A stretch of 64,000 nt of DNA from Siphlonurus alternatus. Its lineage: Eukaryota > Arthropoda > Insecta > Ephemeroptera > Siphlonuridae. Positions 24,009-37,741 of the stretch are shown piece after piece. Where the stretch lies: assembly GCA_949825025.1 (NCBI GenBank), contig OX463780.1, forward strand, positions 27,742,118 to 27,806,117. The letters are read 5' to 3'. The notes below the pieces were generated by a model. That model did not search any database. It saw nothing but the letters and a program-made list of their open reading frames with translations, and was not told where the DNA came from. Within the stretch, counting starts at the first letter, position 1; each line of letters begins with the position of its first letter. The position numbers and the translations under genes are program-made.

Positions 24009-25839
24009 TTAAAATGTATATATGATGTTGCAATATTTATGCATTTATTATGCATAATTTACTGCATTTTGATTGGTACAATTTTTTCATTTTCTCCTAT
24101 GAAATATAAAGTGGTGTTCCCAAAAATATTTATACATTGCATTGAAGTCTGTTTGTAACTAGGTTTCTGTCTAAAACATATACTACATTCTTTTCTTCAC
24201 CTTTCTCAAAGAAAAGAAAGGTTTATGAATGAGGATAGCAAGGGTTGGGGGAGTAAAATACAAGTTATTTTCTTGAGTTCGTTTACCCTTCTGACCTGCG
24301 CGCGACAGTGAAAATTGTTGTATTTATATAACAATGAAAACTTATAAAAAATAAATCTATATTTTATTAGGAAAATTATGAATCATAATAAAGTATATTG
24401 ATTTCACTTTTTCATTATTATTCAATAAATTTAATTTCAGTCTCTCCAAGTATAGATGATCGTCATGAAACACTTGAAAAGTATTGCTTGAGAGGATACA
24501 AAAAAAAAAAGGAAGGATTATTATAATAAACAGATTCAGATTTCAAATTCATCGTTATATAATACAGGTCGAGAATATTTTAATTATTTTTTAAAATATT
24601 AAGTTTGGAGGGAGTTTTATCATTAAAACCACACAAAAAAATTGTATATATAATATATAAATATTTGAAAAATATATATCATAATAATTTTGATAAAAAA
24701 AAAATGTGCCTTGAAAATTAACTTTTATTAAAAAAAAATTTGATCATTTTACGCGTACAGCAACGCATTCAGCACGTAACGCCTGCTCTTTTTTTCTCTT
24801 CTCCCCATCCTCCCCCGTCCTCTCCGGACCCAGGAAGGAAGTGAAGAAAAAAAAAACTGCAGCTCGCGAATGCAAGCAGTAGCAGCGCGGGGCAATTGCA
24901 TATTCTACCTCATGATAGCAGCATTCTCACTCATGATGTGGTCCACGGACAGGAGCAAAATACATTGAACTTCAATGTGAAAAAGTTACTATAACAATAA
25001 AAAATAGTTTCTTTTTTCTAAACGTCACATTTTTAATTTAATTTATAATTTGACATAATTAAAAATACATCTAAAAAATTAATCCACAGTTCTTTATTAG
25101 TTTGAGCATACATTAGCATTTTATTCATATTCCATAAATTTAATTTTTTTACTCCTTCCAGTAGATAATTGACATGATAAAACTGAAAAAGTATAGCTTG
25201 AAAGGATATAAAAAATATAAGATTTTATATGTCCGATTGGTGATTATAGTATTCAGATTTATCCTATATAAAGCCGATAATGTATTTTTTTAAATTAATT
25301 AGGTTAGTTTCTTTATCTATATATTATACAAAAAAGCAACAAAACATTTTTTGATACCTATTAATTACTACAAAAATTAAATTTATTTAAAAAAAAATAA
25401 TTCATAATAATAACAGAGAATGCTGTATACAAAACACTCTGTTACCATATTTCTATTTTCTATTCAATTTACAGTACAATACTTTGGAGTCGACCTCACA
25501 ATGCACTCGTCACGGCACGCATGGCACGTAAAGGACGCACTCGCAACGGCACGCCTGCCCTCCTTGTTTCTTTCCTTGCCTTTAGCTTTTGCTCTCCAGT
25601 AAAATGTTGCATACTTTTAATTACTATAACTCCATATATAATGAATATTTTAAATAATGAATCGGTAGAAGGCATAGGCAAACAACACGTTTAAGCCCTA
25701 AGTTCAACAAAAACGCTTAATTTTCTTTATTTTCATTGCTAATGCCGAATAAAAATCACCGAATCCCGTATCTTTTTTACTATAGGCAGGTAGCGACATC
25801 TCATTTAATTTCAGTTGCATTTTTTCATAGCGACAGACC
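23268..25839. mobile_element. TTAA-flanked non-autonomous element, 2.57 kb
   Basis: Perfect 13-bp ends GGTCTGTCGCTAT / ATAGCGACAGACC are flanked by TTAA (23264-23267 and 25840-25843). The host copy at 36.2 kb reads GGCAGCTTAAACTATT across the site, an empty target with one TTAA. TTAA duplication is typical of piggyBac and Kolobok. The interior has AT-rich DNA and small GC-rich islands (about 23570-23700, 24770-24900) but no transposase. Confidence 0.82.
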
Positions 25840-25903
25840 TTAAACTATAATATTTTTAAAAAATAAAATATTCAAAAAAATGAAAATGCTCACTCTACTT
25901 TAA

Positions 25904-26480
<577 letters not shown>

Positions 26481-26536
26481 TTAATTTTATGCAATACCGC
26501 GAGGGGCGTTTCGTCGCGCGTGAAATTTCTCCAATT

Positions 26537-26550
26537 GTGTGACGTCACAC
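26537..26550. promoter_or_regulatory. CRE-type palindrome in probable promoter
   Basis: GTGTGACGTCACAC is a perfect 14-bp palindrome containing the consensus CREB/ATF site TGACGTCA. It lies about 50 bases upstream of AAGATGGCTGC, which resembles YY1/TISU start-site elements. A donor GTGAGT follows at 26672. Together these mark a likely promoter and first exon of the zinc-finger gene. Confidence 0.5.
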
Positions 26551-26586
26551 GTTCTCCAAACCCAGCTGTACATGTAAACAAGCAAG

Positions 26587-26628
26587 ATGGCTGCAATCTT
26601 TTTAATCAAAAGAGTTCGAATGTCATGA
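26587..26628 (+). other. Short upstream ORF in probable 5' exon
   Basis: ATG in the context AAGATGG opens 13 codons (MAAIFLIKRVRMS) and stops before the splice donor at 26672. If the first exon is as inferred, this would precede the main ATG at 27088 and could limit its translation. Confidence 0.35.
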
Positions 26629-27087
26629 AAAACTTTAAATTTGAAATATCGGCAAATTATATCATGTATTGGTGAGTTTTAAAAACTATTTTATTTATTA
26701 AAGAATTTTATAAAACAAATTTTGATTACCTGGATCATTGGTTCATTTTAAAATATGCCATTAAAATTATGTCATGCTTCGTTCATTTATTGATAACCGG
26801 CCGTAATTATTTTTAATATTTATACCGTATCAGATACTTTTTATGATATTAAGACTCACAAAATCATAGTTAATTACAATATGATTAATATAACGCAATT
26901 AATATTTGATAAATAATTGAAATTGATCAATTTTATTGATGACCCCAATTCATTAACATGCCAATATCCACTCATATTTGGTATGCAAATGACCTCCATG
27001 CACCAAAGTGAAAAGTGATGGTATCATATTTCTTTGATGTTAATTTGGTCTTTTATGTTGGTTTTTCAGGTATTTTACTAAAACAAC

Positions 27088-29189
27088 ATGAGTTCTCATC
27101 AGTTAATTTATGAAATGTCCAATCAACCATTGGATATTCCTGAACAGAAAATTGCTATTGGTATGGAATTTGGATCTATAAAGACGGAGAATAGTTTTCA
27201 TCAGCAATTTCACTCTTGCCCTGTGGTGGAAGAACTTCCCATGGCCCCTACAGTGTCAGCTAAGTCTTCTTTTGAGCAGCCTGAGCCACTTTTGGATACA
27301 TTAGAGGTATCTCCATCCCAACCAGATGTCAGTGTAGCAGCCACGGAGGATGCATTGGAAAATCAACAAAAACGCCCCAAAAAGAAGGTTTTGCCAGTTA
27401 AACCCTGTGTTGTTTTGCTCAAGAGAAGTCGGGTAAGATATTGCTATATAGGATTAGAAATTTTCTGTTTTTATTCTTTACTCTTTTTTACCTTTTATTT
27501 ATATTGTTATACAAAAAATAGTGAAACATGCCCTTCACTGTGTAAACTGTGTTCTACGTACTCTTCATAAATACATTAAATATGCATACTGTATGTGAAT
27601 TTGCTCTTATGCATTCAATGCTCTGTAAGGTTAAAATGACACACTGCTGAGGGAAGAAAAGACCAAGTACTGTAGTGGTCAAATGAGTTTTTGAGTTTTA
27701 AGCATAGAACCAGTACTAAAGCCGTGGTCTTTCTTCCCCCCCAACAATGTAGCAGTGCAGCACAGTATACTAAATACTTATTGAGGTGTTGATATTTGGA
27801 ATATGTACAATATACTGTACTTATAGTACTGGAGCTAAATATTTTATGAGAAATATTCTTGTATTTTGCAGTAAGCTTATATTTTGTACCTGATGTAAAT
27901 TATTTTTAAGTAATTTCACAAATTTGTGGACATGAATAAAAATCGGTGCAGAGAAATAAAGCAATATTATTAAATTATTTTTTATCTTTATTAAGTCATA
28001 GCAGATCAATTGATAATGTCGTACAAACACATACAGTAAAAACACATTATGCAACTTGTTGTTAGGTAAAACTCAATTTTGAGTAAAGGAGATCGCGTTC
28101 CCGTAAAAAATAATTAGCATTGCAGGTATAAGAAAAATTCAGTATAAGGTGAACCTAATTTTCTAGTTCCCTTGACTTTACGTAATGACAAGTTTTTACT
28201 GCATATGAATTTATAGTTCTGTAATATAATTATTATACTGCAGTGGTTAAAGTTTTGAATTTCACATTTGTAGATTCTCTGTCCACAACACCATATGGCT
28301 TGAGACTATTGGGAGGAAGCTGTGTAACTATGAGCTTGCATGCTGAGTGCTTGTTGTCTGAATTAATTTTTTTACAGGCGGTGGAGGCGGCCTGGCAAAG
28401 GGAGCAAGCTCGCAGGCAGAAGGAGAGGTTTTCCAAGAACTACTCCAAGCAGGACAGGGTGAGTCTATTCTTAATTATTAGCTCACTGTTGGCATTGACA
28501 AAACTTGTTTGCAAATAATTACAATATACAGTAACCTCATATATCAGTGCTATAAATGTTTATGTTCACTTAAAAGAGGGGAACAGCTTCAATTTTTATA
28601 CACCTGTATTTTTATTGTTTTATAAATTATAGGTCTGTTCGTAAATACACAATCACAATCAATTTACGAACAGACCTTATGTCAACTTATCAGTGCACAA
28701 AAAAAAAAAAAAAAAAGTCACCACCCTTACTCCACTTTCTACGAATTCCAACAGTTAACATTTAATATCATGATACCGTGAATTCGCTTGAAGCGTGAGA
28801 TTTCACAACAAAATAAAATTCATCAAATTGGGGTTCATGAGAATTCATTTTTCAGTCATCTGTGAAAAGCGGCTTATATCCTTATGTTGCAATTGAGGAT
28901 TCAGATTTCAGAAGCTGTGGCCTTTTTTTTTTTTCCCCAATTAGGTATTTTATTTCAATAGCTTTGTTGAACTACTGGTGATACACAAATATGGTACAGT
29001 ACTTCTCTAATTCCAGGAGGCATAAAATTTATGTTAGATTTCTATTTATGTGGATTGAAAATTTGACAATACAGTAATTCTGAAGTTCCTATTTGCACCC
29101 TTAATTCTTTTATGATTACTGTAACCATTAATCAAGTAACATTGTTATTAGTAAAATCTTCTTTCTAAGTAAGGCTTATTTAAGTGTAT

Positions 29190-29280
<91 letters not shown>

Positions 29281-29283
29281 TTA

Positions 29284-29318
<35 letters not shown>

Positions 29319-32300
29319 ATTTATTTTTTACAGAAACCTTTATTGTTATCTGCAAAATTTGTTGTAGCTTTTGCATGTGAAATACGTAGTCAACATTATA
29401 CTGTCTTTATATTTTATATATATATTAAAAAGTCATGGCGTCATGTTATGTATGTATTGAAAAGTCACTTAAAGACCTGCCTAATCATGCATCATGTTTT
29501 CACTGTCAAATCAATTTGTAGTAAATTTTAACACTTAAAAGTGTTAAAATAATGACAACTATTATTAGACCAACTTACTTCTCACATCTATCACACATAC
29601 TTAACATGATGATGTCCTCTGCAGGTATGGAGCTACATCTCCCGTCGTCACGGCAAGTCATCTAGCCATCGCAGCCACCACTCTCTCCCTGGACCGAGTA
29701 GCTCTGGCTTCACCTGCCAGCTGTGTGCCGGAGAGTTCCCGAGTCGCACCTCCTTCATGCGCCACCTACGTTCTGAACACACCTCATCTTGTGAACTGTG
29801 CGGGAAAGTGCTAGCATCACCTCACAAGCTCAAGGACCACCTGCGTTTCGTCCACGGCACCAACTGTGAAGACTTGATAAAACGTCCTAACAAATTCCCA
29901 TGTATTTATTGTCACAAGAAAGCAAGATCAAGAGCAAGCTTAGAGAAACATGTGATACTGAGACACTCATCACCCAATTTAGGAATAGAATCTAGTCAAT
30001 CTGAAAGTAGTTTAATTTATTATACATGTAATGATTGTGGTGTAGAACTTGATAGTAAATTAAAATTAAAACAACATTTATTTGAATATCATATTAATGA
30101 TGTTGATAATGATGATGAAAATTTACAATTTAATAATAATTCATCACAATCATTACCTGATACTAACATTAATGAAACTTTCAAAGAACAAGAAGAAGAA
30201 GAACCAGCTAAAATGATGCAACCGACAGGTCCTCCTATAATAGCATATGAGTGTCCACATTGCCATACATTGCATGCTAATAAGGACAGATTTAAAAAAC
30301 ATTTAGGTTTTGTATGGCCTGAATCATTTACTAATCATCAAGTAAGTGTTGACCCCCAAGTGTTAGCTCAACAGAAGGAACCAATCAAGTGTAAGGTTTG
30401 TGGTGCTAGAGCAGCTAATCTTGCATTCTTGCATACCCATCAGTCTTCACACTCTGAACTTAATAGACCTCATGTGTGTCCTGATCCATGCAATCGCCAA
30501 TTTCTGTTCCGTTGTCAGTTGGACCGCCATGCTCTCATTCATCAGCTTGGTGCTCCGATGAAATCTAGTTTTGACCCTAATAATCCTCTAGTGAGTTCGC
30601 AGCGAGGTCGTCATAGGTGTACAATATGCAGTAAACGTGCGAGAAGTGTAGCTCGTTTACAAGCTCACATTGCTTGTTGTCATAAAGGAGAGATTGAATA
30701 TCGTTGTAAAGTTTGTGATGTTTGTTTTCCTAGTGTTAAAAGTTTATCTCGCCATTGTAAAAAGAAACAACATATAATTAGTGATGAACAGAATACAGCT
30801 GATGCTTGGATAGCACCAGAAAATCCAAATGTGACAACTGCGACTGCTACAGTACATGTTGCCCAAGCTGTTAGGCCTGATTCATTGGGTAGCTCGGATT
30901 CCGTTAGTACTTCTGATGCTTTTTCAATGTATTTTCAATCTTTACACAGTCTAAGCTCTTTAGACATGGCATTAGATTTAGGTGGGAATGCTACTTTATT
31001 TGAAAATGTAAACTGTTCTGATGTTATGACAAATCCAAGCAGGGATTTATGTTTCTCATCAGAAAGTGGTACATCTCAGTTATTACATGGGCGTCCGGCT
31101 GTCACTGCTGTTACAGAAATGAACAATCATGAAGGAACCGATCTAGACAGAGAGCTACAATTTCATACTCTACAAACAGTACCGCTTGAACCGTTAGCGG
31201 AACTTGAAGCTACCTACTTACAAAATGTGAAAGTAGAACCATTATCACAAATTAATCCTATTACAAATCTAGAACCAATGCAAGTTGATTCAATTATAGA
31301 AACTGAATCACTGTTTATGAAAAGTGAACCAGTAAATAACACTCAAGTTAATTTAAGTACAACATTCTTAGAAAATGTTTCATCAATTGAAAGTCCTGTA
31401 AAATTACAGGAAAGCACTACTACTACATATCAAGAAAATGTTCAGATTGGCCCTTCATTAGCTCAACTCGAAACATTTCTAGTAATGTCAGGTGATTTAC
31501 AAAGTCAATATCCAATTGATATTGAAGAATTATGTAATGAATCAGTAAATCTACTACCAGAAGCAAACCCAAACAATTCTTTGACAAGCAATATCGTGAT
31601 GCAACAACAACAACATTTAGTTAATAATACTGAAGAAAATCTCAGTTCAGCTACAGTTACTGCTAGCACTTCTCAGGATCTTAATTACACATTAAATATA
31701 AATTCTGTAATTAAAGAAGAGTTGGATAATACTAATCAAAGTTTACAAAACATGTGTGACTCTACCACATTAGATTTTACTTCATCTTCAAGTAAAATAG
31801 AAGATATTGTAGAAAATGTTTGTGATGTTTCTAATTTAAGTTTTTTACCTGAATTAAATGATACTGATTGTAATATTCAGATATTAGCTGATGCATGCGA
31901 CTCTTCATCTTTAAGTGATTTAGGTGGAGGAGGATCTATTGGTGAACCAAGTTCCAAAGGAAAAGGAAGTCGTAAACAGGGTGGTTCTTGTGTCGACTGT
32001 GGAAAAGTGTTTTCGTCTGCTCATAGCGCTGCTCGTCATGCTAAACTGAGTTGTCCCGGACGAGATGCGGCAAGTCTGCAAGTATGTTGTCCTCGCTGTG
32101 GTCTCAGACTGAAAGACAGAAAGGAACTACATCGACACAAGCGTGAGGCACATCCTGATACTTTATTTACATGTTTGGCTTGCAACAAAACATTCTTTCT
32201 TGCTCAAAGTTTAGCAAGACACCAGAAAGAAAGTTGTAGTCATAGGGAAACTTTTCCATGTAGACAATGTAAATTACATTTGACTTCAATAGAGCTTTTA

Positions 32301-33008
32301 CGTAGCCATACGGCAGAAGCCCATCCAGGAACGTTGGCAACTTGTGAGATATGTGGGAAAACCCTCTCTTCAGCTCAAAGCTTACGACGTCATCTTAGAA
32401 GTCACAAACCAGGTGAAGAATCTCTGGTAGTGATGGAACAGGTAGAGATGGAGAAAGAAACTGTTGAAATTAAGGATGTTGAGAAAAAGTCAAAAGGTAA
32501 AAAGAAAATAAAAGTTGTTGCGGAAATTGTTAGTGAACAAACAATATCTCTACCTCCCATTGAAACAATACAGACCCATAAATTACAAGAAAATACAATG
32601 TTAAATCAAAATTTAATTATGAAAACTGAAATTAATATTAATAAAGAACATTCTAATGAAATTGATAATATGAATGAAGATATTTTAAGTGATTTTGCTT
32701 CTATTTCAACCAATCAGTTATTTAATGGCAATATTAATGGTGATTCTGATAGTTTACCAGAAGAATTTAATATTAGTGACATGTTTCTTATTAAAAATGG
32801 TGCATTGCAATGTGATTTTTGTGATGCTTCTTTCCCGTCTGATAAATTACTTCTACGTCATTTATCAAGTCAACATTTTCCAAACACTCAATGGCAACCG
32901 GCTCAACCTTCTCAGAATGGAACTAGTTCTGTTGCCAGTTTGAATGTTGCAACAACTTCGGGGAATAGTGCGATGTTACAGTGTGATTTACCAAACATTT
33001 TGTCTTGA
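27088..33008 (+). CDS. C2H2 zinc-finger protein, about 15 fingers
   Basis: Probable nuclear DNA-binding regulator. Coding exons 27088-27432, 28378-28458 and 29625-33008 join in phase 0 to give 1269 residues. Residues 1-142 are acidic then basic (KRPKKKVLPVKP, then an Arg/Lys-rich helix), a likely nuclear localisation segment. Fingers start with FTCQLCAGEF near residue 171. A cluster of about nine runs to residue 525. A long Asn/Ser/Glu-rich, probably disordered stretch (about 530-925) contains repeated VKxEP-like motifs, potential SUMO sites. A second cluster of five lies at about 928-1068 and a single finger at about 1203-1226. One finger (YECPHCHTLHANKDRFKKHL) lacks the normal second histidine spacing. 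Linkers are mostly not TGEKP. The start is the first ATG after the acceptor at 27069. The second exon encodes AAWQREQARRQKERF, a charged helix. Family assignment beyond C2H2 is not possible. Confidence 0.9.
28632..28676. mobile_element. Tiny TIR element, 15-bp stem
   Basis: GGTCTGTTCGTAAAT and its exact inverse flank a 15-base loop, in intron 2 of the zinc-finger gene. The same stem ends the larger element at 61193-61322. TA precedes the left end. Confidence 0.65.
29189..29327 (+). repeat. (TTTA)n microsatellite in intron
   Basis: About 34 TTTA units lie in intron 2, ending about 300 bases before the large coding exon. The T-rich strand is the transcribed gene's sense strand. Confidence 0.9.
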
Positions 33009-34300
33009 AGACATAAACGATCATCAACATTATAATGCGAACACTTTAATATTTAAGAATTTAAATACGTTAATGTAAAAAGCATTTAATATGGATATCA
33101 TATTGAACTATGAAAAAACAAAATTATTGAGTGACGTTTATTTCTTAAGTTGTTGTATTACTATTTTTAATAAGACTTGATTAAAATAATATCATGTGTA
33201 TAATATGATACTGTATGTATCTTCTATTAATTTATAACTTTATCTGTTTAAATTGTCTTTAAATAACAGTTTTAGTAGTGGGTATTTAAAATTTTCAAGG
33301 AATATTGTGCCATTCTTTTTTCTCTATAATCACATTTTAAAATTTAATTTTTATATATTGCAATGGATGCAAAAGTAAAAGCTTAAGTGGTGTTCATAAG
33401 CTGCATAAGAGAGAAGAGAAAGAATCCTATCTCTATTGGCTTATTAGAAGTAAAATAGTTTAAAAGCCAAAACGTTGGCATATAAGAAAAGAAGAAGATA
33501 ATCTGAATTATGTTTTGAAAATAGATGGACAACTTACACAACATTTTATACTGCACAAATAAATGGAAGTTATTTTACTATGTACTATATATTTTTTTTT
33601 AACCTGTCATTTTCTAGTTAAAAATCTTGTTCACCACTTGGCGTCATGTTTTTTTTTTCTTTCTTTCTTTTTATTATCTCTTTGATATTTGCAATTTCTT
33701 AAATTATAATGACGTAATTGCATAATTTGAACTTAATTTGCTTGGAAAAGTATTTATGAAACAGTAACATAACTTTGCTTATTCATGTGTATAGTAAAAA
33801 GTTGTTTATATTTGTTAATTCCTTAAATTGTCTAACACTAACATGCTAGAAACAGCTAAGTGTGAGAAAGTTATTCGCAGCTGCTAGCAAATCAGTACAA
33901 TATGTTTTTATTTATTTATTTTTTTTTTTTACATGAAAAAGCATTATGAAATTGTTTGTAAAACAATTTGTTTTGTGTTACAAACCTTATAATTCTTATA
34001 ACCATAAAATTTGCAAGTTATATAAATATATCTTTCCTTATACACATGTTGTGTGGCCATGCAATTTTGGAATAAATGGTTTATTCCAAGATTGCTTTAA
34101 ATTATCTGCTCTTATTTTCTACTTCATTGGATTTCAGCAATTTAAAAAAATATTTATTTACTTGTTGTTAATTTTACATTGTATAAACTTTAAATCATGA
34201 AAATAATACTAATTTTGTGTAATGTTTTGTGTAGAATTATGCTGGTATATAAATAATATAAAGAACATTTTTTGTGTTTTAAAAAAAATTACTGATGCTT
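33009..34300 (+). other. Probable 3' UTR of zinc-finger gene
   Basis: AT-rich sequence after the stop codon, with AATAAA at 33558-33563 and 34071-34076 as candidate polyadenylation signals. No transposon ends are seen until 34386. Confidence 0.5.
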
Positions 34301-34385
34301 TTTTATTTGTAGACTTATATGCCACTCATCAAATACATTAAACAATTTCTGCTATTTTATATGTTATTGGAATAGAATATACTGG

Positions 34386-34519
34386 GGGGCATTCACAAAG
34401 GCCACATTTAAAAGGCTTGACAATTTAAAGCTTGATTTTAGACGTGTTTTTTAGACCCAAAATTTCTGGTCTTAAATTATTGAGCCTTAATTGTGGCCTT
34501 AAGGCTTTGTGAATGCCCC
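34386..34519. mobile_element. Short TIR element (GGGGCATTCACAAAG ends)
   Basis: GGGGCATTCACAAAGGCCAC is mirrored by GTGGCC (six bases inserted) CTTTGTGAATGCCCC. The inner arms are partly complementary (TTTAGACCC / GGTCTTAAA). It is about 134 bp long with no clear target duplication. Confidence 0.65.
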
Positions 34520-34543
34520 TTGTTGTAATAATTATTCAACCAC

Positions 34544-34546
<3 letters not shown>

Positions 34547-34618
<72 letters not shown>
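34547..34618. repeat. (TA)n microsatellite
   Basis: Uninterrupted TA repeat of about 70 bases between two small TIR elements. Confidence 0.9.
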
Positions 34619-34620
<2 letters not shown>

Positions 34621-34712
34621 TAGTATTAAATACAGTGCATGCAAATAAACTGTCACAATAAAGCATGAGTCTTATTAAAATTTACAATAATTTACAAAAC
34701 ACATATATACAT

Positions 34713-34899
34713 CAGGCGCGGATTCAAAGGAGATGGGGGTTTGGGAGGGCTGCCCCCCCGCCTCCCCACCAGAAATTTCAGATTTAACATGTAACATGGG
34801 CAATATAGACATTTCCCGTACTCCTAATTTGTTTAACAATAATAGACTAGGCTTATATAAAGAGGGGTTCCCCCCAAAAAAATTCTGGATCCGCACCTG
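34713..34899. mobile_element. Small hAT-like MITE, 187 bp
   Basis: Ends CAGGCGCGGATTCA and TGGATCCGCACCTG are inverted. AACACATA follows the right end directly and also occurs 7 bases before the left end, so the 8-bp duplication is plausible but not clean. Subterminal GGGGGTTT/CCCCCC runs resemble the other hAT-type elements here. Confidence 0.65.
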
Positions 34900-35039
34900 A
34901 ACACATAATCATACTGTGCATGTATTTAAAATATAACCATTATAAGTGGTAACTGTTTATCATATGGTTATAAGGTTTAAATACATGCAGAATATATATA
35001 TGTGTTCAGGCTTTTACAGCTGTCTATATAACATAATGG

Positions 35040-35721
<682 letters not shown>

Positions 35722-36230
35722 ATGAATTTTCAAATAAAAAAATTTTTTTACGGGGTCGTTTACTTGGAAAAAAATCATGAAAATCGGATGAAAATCCTTA
35801 TGGGAATTAACCCGCAAAAACTTAAAGATTTTTTTCCGAAAAAACGGCTCCGTGATTTTTTTTTTATTTAAAAATCCATTAAAGAATTCATCATATGGTA
35901 TTATAGGTATTTTTTAAATGCTGGTAGCATATATAGTTCAGAAAATGTTGGAGTAAAACGCGGTTTATTAATTATAATTTATGTATAATATATAATTTTT
36001 TTTTTAGTTTTTAATCAAACCCTATTGGGTACTTATAATATATAATTAAGGCTGCATCACGTCAAAGGCCTCCGAAACACCAACTTTGGGAATTTTTTGT
36101 GCTGAAACTATTTGAGATGGAATTTTTTGGTTTTCATTTCTCAAAAAATAGGAGGGCAGCTTAAACTATTTTTATTTTTTTTTATAAAATAAAATATTAA
36201 AAAAAATGCAATCGCTCACTCTATATACTT
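35722..36230. mobile_element. Second copy of the 21.6-kb palindromic element (loop and right arm)
   Basis: From CAAATAAAAAAA through AATCCTTATGGGAATTAACC, GGAGTAAAA, AAAGGCCTCCGAAACACCAA, TTTGAGATGGAATTTTTTGG to ATCGCTCACTCTATATACTT it matches the element at 21603-25899 without its three insertions. A SINE tail fragment (35997-36034) interrupts it. Its left arm is missing. Confidence 0.75.
35997..36034 (-). repeat. SINE 3'-tail fragment
   Basis: Minus-strand AAGTACCCAATAGGGTTTGA then TTAAAAACTAAAAA matches the tail and A-run of the SINE at 3280-3634. Only the tail is present, consistent with an extremely 5'-truncated retroposed copy. Confidence 0.75.
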
Positions 36231-36373
36231 TATAAACGCGGCCAGAAGCGCCCGGGCCGGAACACCTGCAATGAATGCACATTCAGGCGCACATTAAATT
36301 CAGCCTGAATGTGAATGCATGGGGGCCCTTGTACAGATCGAGCACTAGGAGACAAGTGCTCTCTGCTTGGGGG

Positions 36374-37439
36374 CAAGGTTGGCTTTATACAGGTTAAGCC
36401 ACGTGCGTATTTCGTGCGTCATTTTTCCACTATTTCCAGGACCCATTGCACCGCGAAAATTCAAAAATAGCATTGCATCATGGGCGCATTTAAAGTTTCG
36501 CGGCACGATGGGTCCTGGAATACTTGAATCTGATTGGCTAAGCCCGTTAACATGTAAAGGTGAAAACAGCCGCCCACTCTACGCGTTCTGATTGGTCAGA
36601 AGTTTGGAGAGGCCAAACTCGGTGCTAAGCTCGGTGCTAAGGTGCTAAGCGCACAAATAATTGCGCTCGTCAATTATTTTAACCGCGAAATTCAAAAATT
36701 TTCAACAATTGCATTGAAATCGTGTGCTAAGGCAATCAGCTGTTCGAAAAAAACACGATCGAAAACATTTGAGCGAATGTTTCAACTGACTTTCTTAGCA
36801 CCAAATCGGCGGTGCTAAGCGTAGCGGCTGTTTTCACCTTTAACATTGGTCAAATTCATGATACAACTATAATAGATAGGTCCATCAGCCCTAAGAATTT
36901 GGACTGATCTGCGCATTTTGGCCAAAAATACCCAAGGTGACGTCACGTAGTGAGCTCAAAACAGCTGTTTCGCTGCATGAGGGGCCCCTACCGGAGCAGA
37001 ATTTTTGTTCAACATTAGCGAGAACGTTGCTTTTTATCTCATCTCAAATTTGATATTTATTTACAATACTGCAAGCCAAACCGGTTGCAATAACGTATTA
37101 AAAGAATTTTTAAACACTGCAATTCGCAAGCAATCTGGGGTAGAAGTTCGTATCTTTGTTCATAAAGCATACAAAGCTGATATTGGCTGTGCGCAGATTA
37201 GTCACCTAGCGTTTGCGCAGCTTCATTTGGATTCAAGCTTTTTTATCATGCACACTTTGCGGAGCTATGCGCAGTAGACTACTAACATTTAAAACTCGTT
37301 TCTGCGCAGCTTTTCTAAGCAATGGCTATTAATTTACGGAAAACTCTATAATAGAGCAGAAAAAATTAAACGTATGCACCGTGCGCATGGGACGGCCCTG
37401 GGTCAAATTGGAGGCTTAACCTGTATAAAGCCAACCTTG
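36374..37439. mobile_element. TIR element with 8-bp target duplication, 1066 bp
   Basis: Ends CAAGGTTGGCTTTATACAGG (+TTAAGCC) and the exact inverse are flanked by CTTGGGGG on both sides (36366-36373 and 37440-37447). The 8-bp duplication fits hAT. The interior is less AT-rich than its surroundings, with repeated GGTGCTAAG(C) motifs at about 36615-36650 and 36800-36820. Frames at 36367-36591 and 37005-37277 have no recognisable domain. Confidence 0.85.
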
Positions 37440-37731
37440 CTTGGGGGTACCGAGTTTTCTGCATAAATTAAAAAAAAAAAAAATCAACAACCTTGAAAGT
37501 TGAAAGAAATTGAAGATAGTTTGGATTCATTGGATAGATGGCAGTAAAGTTCCGATCAAATAATTTTTTAAATTACGTCATTTTTAGCCAATCGCTGAAT
37601 TTGTTTTGCTTTTTCCGCCTTCCACTCGTATTCGTGGTATTCGTGCGCATTCGTGCCAATTCGTTATTACTCATTAGTCTCATTTCAGTCATTAATACAC
37701 TTTAATTAATTTGATATTCCTTCCAGAAGTA

Positions 37732-37741
37732 ACCGGAAGTG
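37732..37741 (+). promoter_or_regulatory. ETS/GABP-type site upstream of THAP gene
   Basis: ACCGGAAGTG is a full ETS consensus, about 550 bases before the THAP start codon. A second site in the other orientation (ACTTCCGG, 37878-37885) follows. No TATA box is obvious nearby; the pattern suits a TATA-less housekeeping promoter. The stretch 37620-38289 is probably promoter and 5' UTR. Confidence 0.45.

Larger units (their letters stand above)
21603..25899. mobile_element. Palindromic host element carrying three insertions
   Basis: Ends AGTATAGAGTGAGCGATTTC and TGCTCACTCTACT are inverted and flanked by TTAA (21599-21602 and 25900-25903). Arms share GGTTTTCATTTCTCA, the TTTGAGATGG / CCAAATAGC type blocks and GGTGTTTCGGAGGCCTTTAA. 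Inside are a hAT element (21822-22441), a family-2 MITE (22686-23145) and a TTAA element (23268-25839). A second copy at 35722-36230 lacks these insertions and confirms the joins. No protein is encoded. Confidence 0.72.
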
